Positions 10,736 through 21,408 of a stretch of 64,000 bases of DNA are shown here, in pieces. Source of the stretch: Lathyrus oleraceus (taxonomy: Eukaryota; Streptophyta; Magnoliopsida; Fabales; Fabaceae); the NCBI RefSeq assembly GCF_024323335.1, contig NC_066581.1:444565816-444629815 (forward strand), given 5' to 3'. The notes under the pieces were generated by a model. The model was given only the letters and a program-made list of their open reading frames with translations. It searched no databases and was not told the DNA's origin. The first letter of the stretch is position 1. The number at the start of each line of letters is the position of its first letter. A program made the position numbers and the translations under genes.

Positions 10736-11320
10736 CAATCTGTACATGGAAGCCAAAGTTGCTAAGGCATCTGCCATCTGATTTTCTTCTCGAGGAATAT
10801 GAGAGAAAGTGATTTTGTCAAACTTTGGGAGTAGTTTCAGCACATAATCCCGGTATGGAATTAGGTTAGCATGCATTGTTTCTCAATCGCCTCTGATCTG
10901 ATGTATGACTAGAGCGGAGTCCCCGAATACATCTAGTATCTTGATCTTCAACTCAATAGCTTCTTCCAACCCTAGTATGCAAGCTTCATTCCCAATCATG
11001 TTATTTGTGAAGGTAAAATAGAGCTTTATGGTGAATGGTAGATGGAAATTCTTGGGAGACATCAGCACTGCCCCAATTCCATGGCCTATTGCATTTGAGG
11101 CACCATCAAACATGAGCGTCCAGCCTATTATTGGCTCGAGGCTTTCCTCTAGTTCGGAGTCTTCAACATCCTTAACAACCATGATTTCCTCATCTAGAAA
11201 GTCCAATTTCAAAGATTGATAATCCTCTAGTGGTTGGTGAGCAAGATGGTCTGCTAGTATGCTTCCCTTGATCTCTTTTTGTGCAACATATTGGATATCA
11301 TATTCCGACAATAACATTTG
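10736..11320 (-). pseudogene. E1 RNase H linker and second (archaeal-type) RNase H
   Basis: Directly left of the solo LTR the E1 frame resumes with MLLSEYDIQYVAQKEIKGS, then a linker and an RNase H-like domain with MFDGASNAIGHGIGAVL, FGDSALVIHQI and NQMADALATLA. This is the additional RNase H of Tat/Ogre elements. The motif that reads NNMAEYEAC in E3 is NNMIGNEAC here, so the usual catalytic Glu is lost. A TGA at 10883-10885 replaces the Trp codon seen in E3 (GEWETN). The open frame seen here artificially begins inside the solo LTR at 11365; the true E1 sequence starts at 11320. Confidence 0.88.
11316..11320. repeat. Left target-site duplication of the solo LTR (ATTTG)
   Basis: ATTTG at 11316-11320 pairs with ATCTG at 16242-16246 across the solo LTR, a 5-bp duplication with one mismatch. 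Both fall in the same E1 codons (RWQM in the RNase H linker), so the host frame confirms the insertion point. Confidence 0.85.
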
Positions 11321-13260
11321 TGTAGCGGGGTATTCGTTACCATTAGAGATATTGACTAAATCCAAGGTAAATCATACAAGTCGAGTCGCCACCGCACTTC
11401 TATTTATCCAAAGGAATGGTTAGAAAGCGAACAAAAACCTAAAAGTTTTAACAAAAACTAGTAAAAGAGAAACAGAGATCTGGGTAAGGGGGTTGGTTAT
11501 GCAATGGGAAGGTGTTAGGCACCAAAAACATCCTAGGTACTCCTAGGGAGCCCTTTTCATACTTGTTGCAAGGTTGTTGTTTTGTGAAAGTTTATTTGTG
11601 CAAACATGATTGAAGAGATGAGAAGAGAATATACAAGTTTATATACATTTTGTGTTTGGATGGATAAACCCATTGCCTACGTACCATCTCATAAAAATAT
11701 TAGGATCAAAACCTCGTAGTTCGGGGTAAAACTCTCAACAAGTTGGTGAATTGATTGGTCCAAAAGTCTTAAGGTCTTTTGTTATCAAAGGGAGAAAACT
11801 CAACCTAAAACCACAAATCCACCATGTGAGGATAGCTTCAACATGCTAGTGAGGGGTTAACCCTATAATAAGCATGGAAGACTCATTGTCCATCACTAAG
11901 GATATAGGTGAGTATTACATCTACCACCAAGATAACTCAAACCTAATAGCTAAAGGTTATGAAAGATTTGATTAAGAAAGTGGCCATTGGAACCACAAAA
12001 AGACATTTGAATGGGTTATATTTACCAATTAGAAGTATATACAAAAATGGTCAAAGTTGACTTAAGGATTCAATTCAAAATAAGTGTTATGAAAAGAAGG
12101 TTTGAAAATCAAAAGCATAAGGCTTAGGTTTCTAATGTTGAAAACAAAGGTTAAATGTTTGCACAAAAGGTTTTGGCTTGGGTTTGAGTGGAGAGAAGAA
12201 GAAGAATGGCTAAGTCCTAAGTAAAGCAAAAGGAAAGGGACAAAGAAACAAAACCACAATGGAGTTCCTCTCTTGAGATCATATTGATGATCCAAGTAGC
12301 TCCCATCCTTTGGAATAAGCAATCACAAAGCATAAGCAATCAAACAAGTATCTTAAGAGATCCTCAATGTATCTTGTGTCTTTCACTTTGGATGAACATG
12401 TCAATGGTCCTCCAATTAAGCTCAAGTAGAATTCCCTAGCACAAAAGCACACACATCAAAAGTTCCATGAAGTAAATCAAGAATGGACAAGAGTGAGTTT
12501 AGAGATTTAGTCCTTCTAATCCATACTCATCATCAAGATCCTTTTACTCCAATTTTTGCATAAGGAAAGTCCTATAATCTAAGTCCATTTCTCCCTTATT
12601 TGCATAGGGAAAGTCCTAGAAACTAAGTCCATTTCTTTGCATTTTGGTTCACAACAATCAAAACAAATTACAATCACAATAATATATATACAATTATGTG
12701 CTCAAGTGAGCAAAAGGCAAATGGCATTAACATAAACATGTGCTCAAGTGAGCAAAGAGAAAAGCAAATGGATAATATGTGCAAGAATAGTAAATTGCAT
12801 AAAAGTAAAGAGCAAAAAGTAAATGTTAATTGTCAATAGTTAGTGTTAGTAGTTAGTGTGCCATAAGGCAAATTTAGCGCTATGTTAAGCAATCGTAATT
12901 GGACTTATGTAGAAGTCACAACTATCTCAGGCCGGTCAATAATAATGTAGGCAACAACACAAGTTAGAAGTCTTGATTAGTGAACCAAGTTCCAACAACT
13001 TGTCATGCCAAAAAGAGAATGAGAATTGATCTTGTATTGGTTTAAGCCTTTTGCATGATTTAGAAAACAACCTATCCTTAATGCAAAGCCATTCACTTGA
13101 TCAATTGATCAAGATGAATTAGATTTGAATCAAGGAAGATTAAGTCTCCCTAATCAATGCTAACTTATCAACCTTCAACTCATTGATCAAAAAGAAAGAA
13201 GAAGAAAAAGAAGGAGATGGAGGATGGATAATGAAAATGGAAAGATCAAAATGCATAAAG

Positions 13261-13395
13261 TGCAATAAGATGTACCAATCCATATGTATTGACCAAATGA
13301 CATTGAAAGCCAAAGTCAAACAATGATAAAAGCCAAAAATATTTTGCTTATTGTTTGAAAATGTCAATACATATGGATTGGTACATCTTATTGCA
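13261..13395. repeat. 33-bp perfect inverted repeat with 69-base loop in the solo LTR
   Basis: 13261-13293 (TGCAATAAGATGTACCAATC and onward) is the exact reverse complement of 13363-13395. The neighbouring ATATTTTGCTTATTG is also duplicated (near 13340 and 13428). The corresponding part of the E2 LTRs (around 45290-45340 and 62550-62600) has only one arm, so this looks like a local rearrangement. Confidence 0.9.
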
Positions 13396-14716
13396 AAATA
13401 TTTTTTGGCATTTTCATATGGTCAAAAAATATTTTGCTTATTGGCATTTTCAATATTAAAATAAACTTGAATTAAAAATAATGGAAAGGTCAAACTTCAA
13501 AATCACTTCAAATCAACCTTGAAAGGTCCAAGTAATTTATCCCAAGTTCAACAAGGTCAAACAAAGTTTGACAAAAAATTTCAGCATTTTTAAAAGTCAG
13601 AAACTATTTTTAATCAATTAAAAATGAATAAAAATAACCTAATTGAACTAAAATCTCAAATAAATCTCAAATCAATTTAAAATTGATGAGAATATTTTTC
13701 ATAGATCCATCATCATCCAAAAATTATAGATCCATCATCATTCAAAAACTATTTAAAATGAATTAAAAACAACCAGAAAAGAGAAAATTCATAAAAAATA
13801 TCAAATGATAAAATAAAAAAAATTAAAAATCAGAAATAGAAACTAGAATTTATTTGGAGACTAATGTAATTGGTCCCATAATTTTTGGATTAAAAATGAG
13901 AGAGTTATGAATTTTTGAAATAAAAGGGAATTAAAGAAATTAAATTAGAAAATAAGAAATTAGAAAAAACAAGGAGCGTCTGATCAAGCCTCATTAATTG
14001 ATGTGGCTGATCAAACGCTCCAGAAGTGCGCGCTCACGGTGTGCTTCAGTCCACGCGTAACACCAACAATTAATAAAAGTCATAAGAACCAAGGGTGGAG
14101 ATTAAATTTGGAAATAAGAATGGACGACCACGATTGGATCTTGAGACCAGACGGTGCCCAGCGCCACGTCTTCTCCGGCTAGCTCCGGTGAGAGCTCAAA
14201 TTTGCAGAAGAGCAAATGTGCGCCAAAACACGCGATCCAGGCATCAATTGAAAGAGGAAGTGATGTACATCATTCCTATACCCTTCACTTACACTCTAGA
14301 TTTCTATAAATGGAGAAATTAGAGATGGAAGTATGATGGTGTTCATCATGAACTTCATGTTTTTGCAAAATTGAAAGCACAAATCAGATGCCTCTATTGA
14401 GAGGACTTCAGCCAGACCAAGGAACTCAAGAAACAAGCAAGGATCAAAGAATTTCGAAGAGAAAAAGTTCTGATATCCACCTTTGAAATGCAGGTATGGA
14501 GAGCATGATTCTTCACAACCAAAGCTTGCAATGAGATCTAGTGATGAAGAGGAAGCAAGGCTGAGGAATTATAGGTCTGAAAATCAACCAAGGTAGTTGA
14601 AATTCAGATCTGAATTTTTTAGAAGAAAATTGAAATTCCTTTAGTGATGGCTATGGAGAGATTTGTGCAGCATAACAGGTTGAATCAGGGATCCATTTTG
14701 AATGGAATAGGGTCTC

Positions 14717-14724
14717 TATTTATA
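14717..14724 (-). promoter_or_regulatory. LTR TATA box (solo LTR)
   Basis: The minus strand reads CCTCTATAAATAGAGACC around this site, identical in core to the E2 3' LTR promoter at 61162-61169. It is a good TATAAATA match in a conserved LTR position. Confidence 0.7.
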
Positions 14725-16241
14725 GAGGGAGTGGCAAGGAAATCATGATCTAATCCGTGTGCATGAACATGGACAATCCTTGCATGGGCTTGCATGATCA
14801 TGCACAAGGCCCAAAAACAATGCCAAATGCAAGCTGAGCTCATTCTGGAATGAAATGGACATGTAATTTGCTTTGAATTTGCTTGTGTATCAAGATTTCA
14901 TGTGCATTCCATAATTGAACCTAAACATTCATCTATTCGAAAATGCCAATTAGAAAATCCAAACATAAGCATGTGGGTAATTGTTGGAAAGGTTTTGATG
15001 TAAGGAACAATTGTTATGTTGGGCAAAAATCCATTTGAAGTGTGGAAATTAGTGAATTTTGAGTTTAGAGTGTGATGTGCAAAACATGTCAATGCAAGGT
15101 TTCCAAATTTGGCCAATGTTCAAGCCCTTCTGTTTTGATGATGAAAGCTTCAAATGAAAAAACCTCCAACATAAAAGTTGTAGATCTCTTCAAGACAATC
15201 AAAATATACTTAAATTTTGCATCATTTGGGTTTTTGATGAAAGAGTTATGGGCACTTGAAGTTGGACTTTTTTTGCCTTTTAATGCATTTGGCCCAAAAG
15301 GACCTATAATGTTTTGCATTATCACATGTATTTCCTTTGAGATTTTGGAATTTTTTTCAACATAACATTTGAAGTAGACATCTTAAGATTTCCAATTCAT
15401 TTGATCCCACCTCAAAATCATAAAAAATGAATGAAGTATGTCCTTGGGAAGTTGACCCAAAATTAGGGTTTCAGTCAAAATGACCTATAATGTATTGGAA
15501 TAGGAGATGACCTTCCAAGCTTCAAATCAATTTTTGATGAACATGAAAGTTGTTTATATTGTCCTTAAGAACAATTTTTCTTTTGGAGTCATCTCCATTT
15601 GACCAACATATAAAAAGTTATGTCTCAGTGAATTTCAAAATAGTCAGATGAATTGACTGATCAACTTCTCCAGTCCATGACTCATATCTTGATGAATTGG
15701 TGATTGAGGACACTAAAATAAGTTCAAATATGCATGAAATGATGAATTAAAGAACTTCCCTTGATTGTATTTGATCATGGGCTGAGGTTGCTTCAAGAGC
15801 AAGGCATTATGGTGCACAGATGAATTAGGGCTTCTTTGGGGCACAAACCTCGAACCCTTTGACTTGCTTTGATCAAAATGATGAATTGAGATGCTATGGA
15901 GGCATACTTGATGGATGAGAGCTTTGGGAACCATTACCGTGCTTGCTATCATCTCCTCTTGGCCTTATCATTGCACAAAAGATCTCCTAGAAGCTTTGGG
16001 ACCTTGTGATTGCTCAAGCTACAAACAAAAGGTGTTAGTGACATATTTTTGTGCTTTTGGTTAGTAAACAAAATAAGAAAAGCAATGATATACAATTCAA
16101 GTATGCTTGGTGATCTCAAACCACTCACAAGAAGTCCCTCCTAAAGGCAAAGGGAACCAAGATGCTAATGATCCTTGAGGCAATGCAAATGCAATGTTAT
16201 GATGCCATGAGGGATCTTAGGGACAAAATTGGGGTCTTACA

Positions 16242-16246
16242 ATCTG
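16242..16246. repeat. Right target-site duplication of the solo LTR (ATCTG)
   Basis: Pairs with ATTTG at 11316-11320. The ATCTG copy preserves the coding sequence (Gln codon CAG on minus), so the substitution arose in the left copy after insertion. Confidence 0.85.
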
Positions 16247-17783
16247 CCATCGAGCAATCCTATCAGTGAGAGCTGGTTTCTCGAATATGTACTTGATGGG
16301 ATCCATTTTAGATACCAACCAAGTTGTGTGAGTTAGCATGTACTGCCTGAGACGCTTAGCAGCCCATGCGAGTGCACAACAAGTCTTCTCGAGTAATGAA
16401 TATCTGGTCTCACAATCATTAAATTTCTTGCTCAGGTAATAAATGGCATGCTTTTTTCTACCAGTCTCATCTTGTTGTCCCAACACACAACCCATGGATT
16501 CATCGAGCACGGTTAGATACATGATGAGAGGTCTTCCTTCGGCAGGGGGCATTAGAATCGGTGGCTCTTGCAAGTATTCTTTGATTTTATCAAAGGCTAT
16601 CTGACAGTCCTCATTTCACTCCATGCCTTGATTCTTCCTCAGAAGCTTGAATATTGGTTTGCATGTCGCAGTAAGGTGAGAGATAAACCTGGCGATGTAA
16701 TTTAGTCTCCCCAAAAAACCACGAACCTCCTTCTCAGTCTTTGGTGCAGGCATGTTCTGAATGGCTCGAACCTTGTCAGGATCTACTTCAATTCCATTTT
16801 GGCTTACAATAAATCCTAAAAGCTTTCCAGATCGAACCCCAAATGTGCATTTATTAGGATTAAGTCTCAACCTAAACTTCCTCAAACGTGTGAATAGTTT
16901 CTCCAGGTTGGTGATGTGCTCTTCTTCTGTCTGGGATTTGGCAATCATGTCATTGACATACACCTCAATCTCTTCATGAACCATGTTGTGAAAAAGAGTC
17001 ACCATGGCACGTTGATATGTTGCCCCAACGTTTTTTAAACCAAATGGCATTACTTTGTAACAAAAGGTGCCCCACGGAGTAATGAACGTGGTCTTCTCCA
17101 TGTCTTCGGGATCCATTTTAATTTGGTTGTATCTTGAGAAACCATCCATGAAGGAAAACACGGAGAACTGAGTTGTGTTATCCACCAGTACATCAATGTG
17201 AGGTAATGGGAAATCGTCTTTGGGACTAGCTCTGTTTAAGTCTCGGTAGTCTACGCACATGCGTACTTTTCCATATTTCTTTGGCACCGGTACAATGTTG
17301 GCAACCCATTGTGGGTATTTAGTGACTTCCAAGAAACCAGCGTCAAACTACTTTCTCACCTCTTCTCTGATCTTGAGAGCCATATCAGGTCGTGTCCTTC
17401 TTAGCTTTTGTTTAACAGCAAGGCGTTCTTCTTTAAGGGGAAGCTTGTGAGTCACAATATCAGTGTCTAATCCGGGCATGTCTTGGTATGACCAAGCAAA
17501 CACATAGTCATATTCGTGGATGAGCTCTATCAGTCTTGTCTTCACTTTATCTTGAAGCGTTGCGCCTACCCTTACTTCTCTCTTATCTTCTTTTGTTCCC
17601 AGATTGATAACTTCAATGTCTTCCTGATGTGGTTGAATGACCTTTTCTTCTTGTCTGAGTAATCTGGCCAACTCTTCAGGGAGTTCGCAATCTTCCCCCA
17701 CTTCGTCTTCAACTTGGTAGATTGGACAATCAAAGTCATATTGGACCATAGCAGTGTCGTTATCAACGGTCTCGTTGGTCTTT
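16242..17783 (-). pseudogene. E1 reverse transcriptase and first RNase H
   Basis: Exon-2-like sequence begins after a CATGCAG acceptor (17784-17786) and runs leftwards. An N-terminal linker includes DVFAWSYQDMPGLDTDI-like wording. The RT domain follows, with YPQWVANIVPVPKK, MCVDYRDLNRASPKDDFPLP, FSFMDGFSRYNQI and VMPFGLKNVGATYQRAM. The catalytic motif reads YVNDM instead of YVDDM (codon 16952-16954 is AAT), which removes one metal-binding Asp. The first gypsy RNase H follows with YLTVLDESMGCVLGQQDE and ends at the solo LTR. Stops lie at 17348-17350 (after VRK) and 16616-16618 (after QGME), both where E3 has sense codons. This copy is dead. Confidence 0.92.
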
Positions 17784-17949
17784 CTGCATGTTATGATTTA
17801 TGCAGTTTATTTAGAAAGTGCGTGCATAAAAATTGATTGCCATTTTTGTAAATAGATAAAAACGAAAGGAAAGGAACAAAAAATTTGGATGCAAATTTTC
17901 ATTTCATTAATGATAAAAACTCTTGAAAAAGATAAAGGAGGGCCTACAA
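17784..17949 (-). other. E1 intron remnant between protease region and RT
   Basis: About 170 bases without a coding frame, ending on the minus strand in AAATCATAACATGCAG. This is comparable to the intron acceptors ATCATTATGCAG of E3 and E2. The donor side is not clear because the upstream coding region is frameshifted. Confidence 0.5.
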
Positions 17950-18810
17950 CATGCCATTGTGCCTTGGGCAGAGCACAGGGTTTTGTCTAAAAATGATAAA
18001 ATTACTTTTGAAATATTTGGGGAACTTCCACAGCCTTCCCGTTGGTTATTTCGTCATTAGGTGCGGCTTGACGCATCTAGCTGGGCATCCCCTCCTTGCG
18101 GTGTTCTTCACTGATCATTGCCACCTGCTTGCCAAAGATGTGGCTAGCGCTGGTGAACATTTTCTCCACAGAAGGAATCTTCTCTTTGTCAGATTGGTTA
18201 CCAACTTTGTGTGATGATGGGTCATACCCCAAGCCAAACTTGTCTCGTTTCTCTTTCAATTCCACCACTTTGCCCCAGTCTTGTGCATCTTCACTTTTAT
18301 AACAGCTTTAGCTCCTTGCCACGAGGCCATGAATGGTCCGGATTTCGGGATCTCTAAGGTCTATTAGATGGCCATCATGTTTACCACTTCCAGGGATTGG
18401 AATGGTGTCTCAGTGATTTCACCATCCACCTCGATATATCGGAAAGATGTCAAGTGACTGACCAAGATATCTTCTTCTCCTCCAACCACAATCATCTTGT
18501 CATTTGTAATGAATTTTAGTTTTTGGTGGAGAGTGGAGGTAACAACACCTGCGGAGTGAATCCAGGGTCTCCCGAGTAAGCAACTGTAACCAGGATGTAT
18601 ATCCATGACCTGGATTGTGATATTGAAAATAGTTGGACCTATCTTGGTTGGTAAGTCCACCTCTCCTATTACTGCTCGCCTTGAGCCATAAAATTCCTTT
18701 ACGATTAAGGTTATGAGCTTCATACTTATCCCTTCTATTGGAAGTTTTATCAAAGTTGTCTTCGGCATGACATTCAATGAGGAACCTGTGTCTACCAGCA
18801 CCCTTGACAT
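17950..18810 (-). pseudogene. E1 aspartic protease and downstream G-patch-like segment
   Basis: The frame from 18810 reads VLVDTGSSLNVMPK, the DTG active-site motif of retroelement aspartic proteases. It continues with VIGEVDLPTKIGP, then QVMDIHPGYSCLLGRPWIHS, the conserved second half, and a stop at 18364. At the position where E2 and E3 carry TAG, E1 has CAG (Gln before VMDIHP). Beyond the stop, homologous sequence continues in other frames: FMASWQGAKAVIK, then after a one-base loss WGKVVELKEKRDKFGLGYDP, which matches the GKVIELEDNKSRAGIGF segment of E3. The protease would process the element polyprotein; here it is broken. Confidence 0.88.
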
Positions 18811-19927
18811 GATAGTATCTATTCACTTCAAGGAGATATGGAGAGCCTTATTATGGTTCTTTCCCTCAATCGGTAGTTCATCATCATTAAATCCCAAGAA
18901 ATTTCCAGTAGTCACACAAGCTATCATGTCATCAAACTGTTCTATTGTTATGTCCTTGGTGATATGGGCGGCGCTCAATACCTTCAACATCGAATTCCTG
19001 TGTGCTTCTGAGTTAAGTAGGAGAGATAACATGGAAACTTTGAAAGGTGTTTGGTTTAGCTGGTCCACCACCTTATAATCGCTCTTCTTGATTATTCTCA
19101 AAAACTCCTCAGCCTCCTCACGAGTAACAACAACTTTAGGAGATAGGTGCAACTCTTGCATCCCCTGATTAGGGATAGGGATCTGGACAACAACCTCCTT
19201 CCCTTTATCTCTCTCAGAAGTATCAACAGTTCTTGGTGCGAACACTCGGCCACTACGCGTCATTCCTGCTGGCCCCACAATTGAAGTGACATTTGGTTCG
19301 TTGATCATTAAAGGTTTATCTTCCTGCCCCTGCTTAAAAGCTCTGGGCTGATATTTCCATGGGACTGCCTTCTCATCTTTATATTCGAATGGTGCTGGGA
19401 ATTCTATCACCAACGGGCTTATAGGTATTTCTACTTTAACTTCATAATAGGGGATATCTACCACGGCTATCTCTTCTTGGCGCTTGCTCTTGACTCGGTA
19501 AGTTATCTGTAACTCGCCTCGATCCAACATTTGTTGTATAAAACTCCTCAACTCTTCATTATTCTCTTCCTCAACCAGCTCTTCCGGGATCAGACCACTC
19601 TTCAGCAGTTGTGCTCCTATCATGGTGATAGGGGTTTGAATCTCTTCAACCTTACGGATCAATTTGCCTTGATCAATCTCCTCAATGGCACTGACGGAAG
19701 CATCCTTATGCATCGGCATAGGGTTGGTGTTCACGTTCGGGCGTCTTGGAGTGAAAGAAATGGCCTTGGCTTCGATCAAGTCTTGTACTCGATTCTGAAA
19801 TGCGAAACAGTTTTCCAAGGTATGACCAGGTGCTCCCATGTGAAATTCGCAATGGGCATTAGCGTCGTATCCAGGTGGATATGGAAAAATAGTTGGTTTT
19901 AACTCCCTCAATGTTAGACGGCCCTCC
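18811..19927 (-). pseudogene. E1 gag-protease polyprotein middle part, truncated by E2
   Basis: The frame contains a nucleocapsid-like motif CEFHMGAPGHTLENC (CX2HX5HX4C), then MTRSGRVFAPR and LRIIKKSDYKVVDQL, as in E2 and E3, and ends at a TGA after HISLK just before the protease. The apparent 432-codon frame (20121-18823) is a chimera. Its first roughly 64 codons are antisense reading of the E2 LTR start, and true E1 sequence begins at 19927 with REL.KPTIFPYPPGYDANAH-type residues. The rest of E1 gag, its ORF1 and 5' LTR must lie beyond the right end of E2, outside the window. Confidence 0.88.
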
Positions 19928-21408
19928 TGTAAGACCCCAATTTTGTCCCTAAGATCCCTCATGGCATCATAACATTGCATTTGCAAAGCCTCAAGGATCA
20001 TTAGCATCTTGGTTCCCTTTGCCTTTGGGTGGGACCTTCTGTGAGATGGTTTGAGATCACCAAGCATGCTTGAATTGTATATCATTGATTTTCTCATTTT
20101 TTTTACTAACCAAAAGCACAAAATATGTCACTAACATTTTTGTTTGTAGCTTGAGCAATCACAAGGTCCAAAGCTTCTAGGAGATCATTGGTACAAAGAC
20201 ATGGTCAAGAGGAGATGATAGCAAGCATGGCAATGGTTCCCAAAGATATCATCCATCAAATATGCCTCCCTAGTACCTCAATGCATCATTTTGATCAAAG
20301 CAAGTCAAAGGGTTTGAGGTCTTGTTCTTCAGAGAAACCCTAATTCATCTGTGCATCACAATGCCTTGCTCATGAAGCAACCTCAGCCCATGGTCAAATA
20401 CAATCAATGGAAGTTATTTAATTCATCATTTCATGCATATTTGAACTTATTTGAGTGTCATCGATCATCAATTCATCAAGATATGAGTTGTGGACTTGAG
20501 AAGTTGATCAGTCAACTCATCTGACTATTTTAAAATGCATTAAGACCTAACGTTTTATGTGTTGGTCAAATGGAGATGGTTCCAAACTCAAAAATGTTCT
20601 TAAGGACAATATGAACAACTTTCATGTTCATCAAAAATTTATTTGAAGCTTGGAAGGCCATCTTCCATTCCAATACATTATAGGTCATTTTGACTGAAAC
20701 CCTAATTGTGGGTCAACTTCCCAAGGACATAACTCATTCATTTTTTATGATTTTGAGGTGGGATCAAATGCATTGGAAATATTAATATGTCTACTTCAAA
20801 TGTTATGTTGAACAAAATTTTAAAATCTCAAAGTAAATACATGTGATAATGCAAGACATTATAGGTCCTTTTTGACCAAATGCATTAAAAGTCAAAAAAA
20901 AGTCCAACTTCAAGTGCCCAAAACTCTTTCATAAAAACTCCAAATGATGCCAAATTTAAGTCCATTTTGATTTACTTGAAAAGATATACAACTTTGATGT
21001 TGGAGGTTTTTCCATTTGAGGCTTGCATCATCAAAACAGAGGGGCTTGAAGATTGGCCAATTTTAGAAACTTTGCCTTGACATGTCATGCACCTTGCACT
21101 TTAAACTGAAATTTCATAAATTTCCACACTTCAAATGGATTTTTTCTCAACAGAACAATTGTTCCTTACATCAAGGCCTTTCCAACCATTACTCACATGA
21201 TCATGTTTGGATTTTTTCATTGGGACTTTCGAAGAGATGAATGTTTAGGTACAAATGAGAAATTCACTTGAAATCTTGGTACATAAGCAATTGCCTTGCA
21301 AGTCACATGTCCAATTCCATTTGGCTGATGCTCATAATTAATTTGGCATTGTTTTTGGGCCTTGTGCATGATCATGCAAGCCCATGCAATGAAGCTCCAC
21401 ATGCCATG
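19928..21408 (+). mobile_element. E2 5' LTR, first part (interrupted by E3)
   Basis: Begins TGTAAGACCCCAATTTTGTC at 19928 inside E1 gag and matches the 3' LTR from 59662 with scattered substitutions. It stops at CCACATGCCATG, where E3 is inserted, and continues at 44094. The base pairs before it (CCTCC, 19923-19927) are the expected target duplication, but the partner lies outside the window. No gene is present. Confidence 0.95.
21404..21408. repeat. Left target-site duplication of E3 (CCATG)
   Basis: CCATG at 21404-21408 and 44089-44093 flank E3 exactly. The uninterrupted E2 3' LTR has a single CCATG at 61121-61125 in the same context (CTCCACATGCCATGCACAC). Confidence 0.97.

Larger units (their letters stand above)
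11321..16241 (-). mobile_element. Solo LTR of an E2-type Ogre element
   Basis: It spans 4921 bp from TGTAGCGGGG (11321) to GGGGTCTTACA (16241), which are the reverse-complement ends TGTAAGACCCC...CCGCTACA of the E2 LTR. Segments such as 11330-11520, 12840-13150 and 16080-16240 match the E2 LTRs in reverse orientation. No primer-binding site, internal gene or second LTR is present, so it is a solo LTR, presumably left by recombination between two LTRs. It interrupts E1 between the RT/RNase H and second RNase H segments. Open frames within it (for example 12062-12322, 13140-13367, 15072-15365) also occur as fragments in E2 LTRs without conservation of a protein, and I regard them as noncoding. 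Confidence 0.93.
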
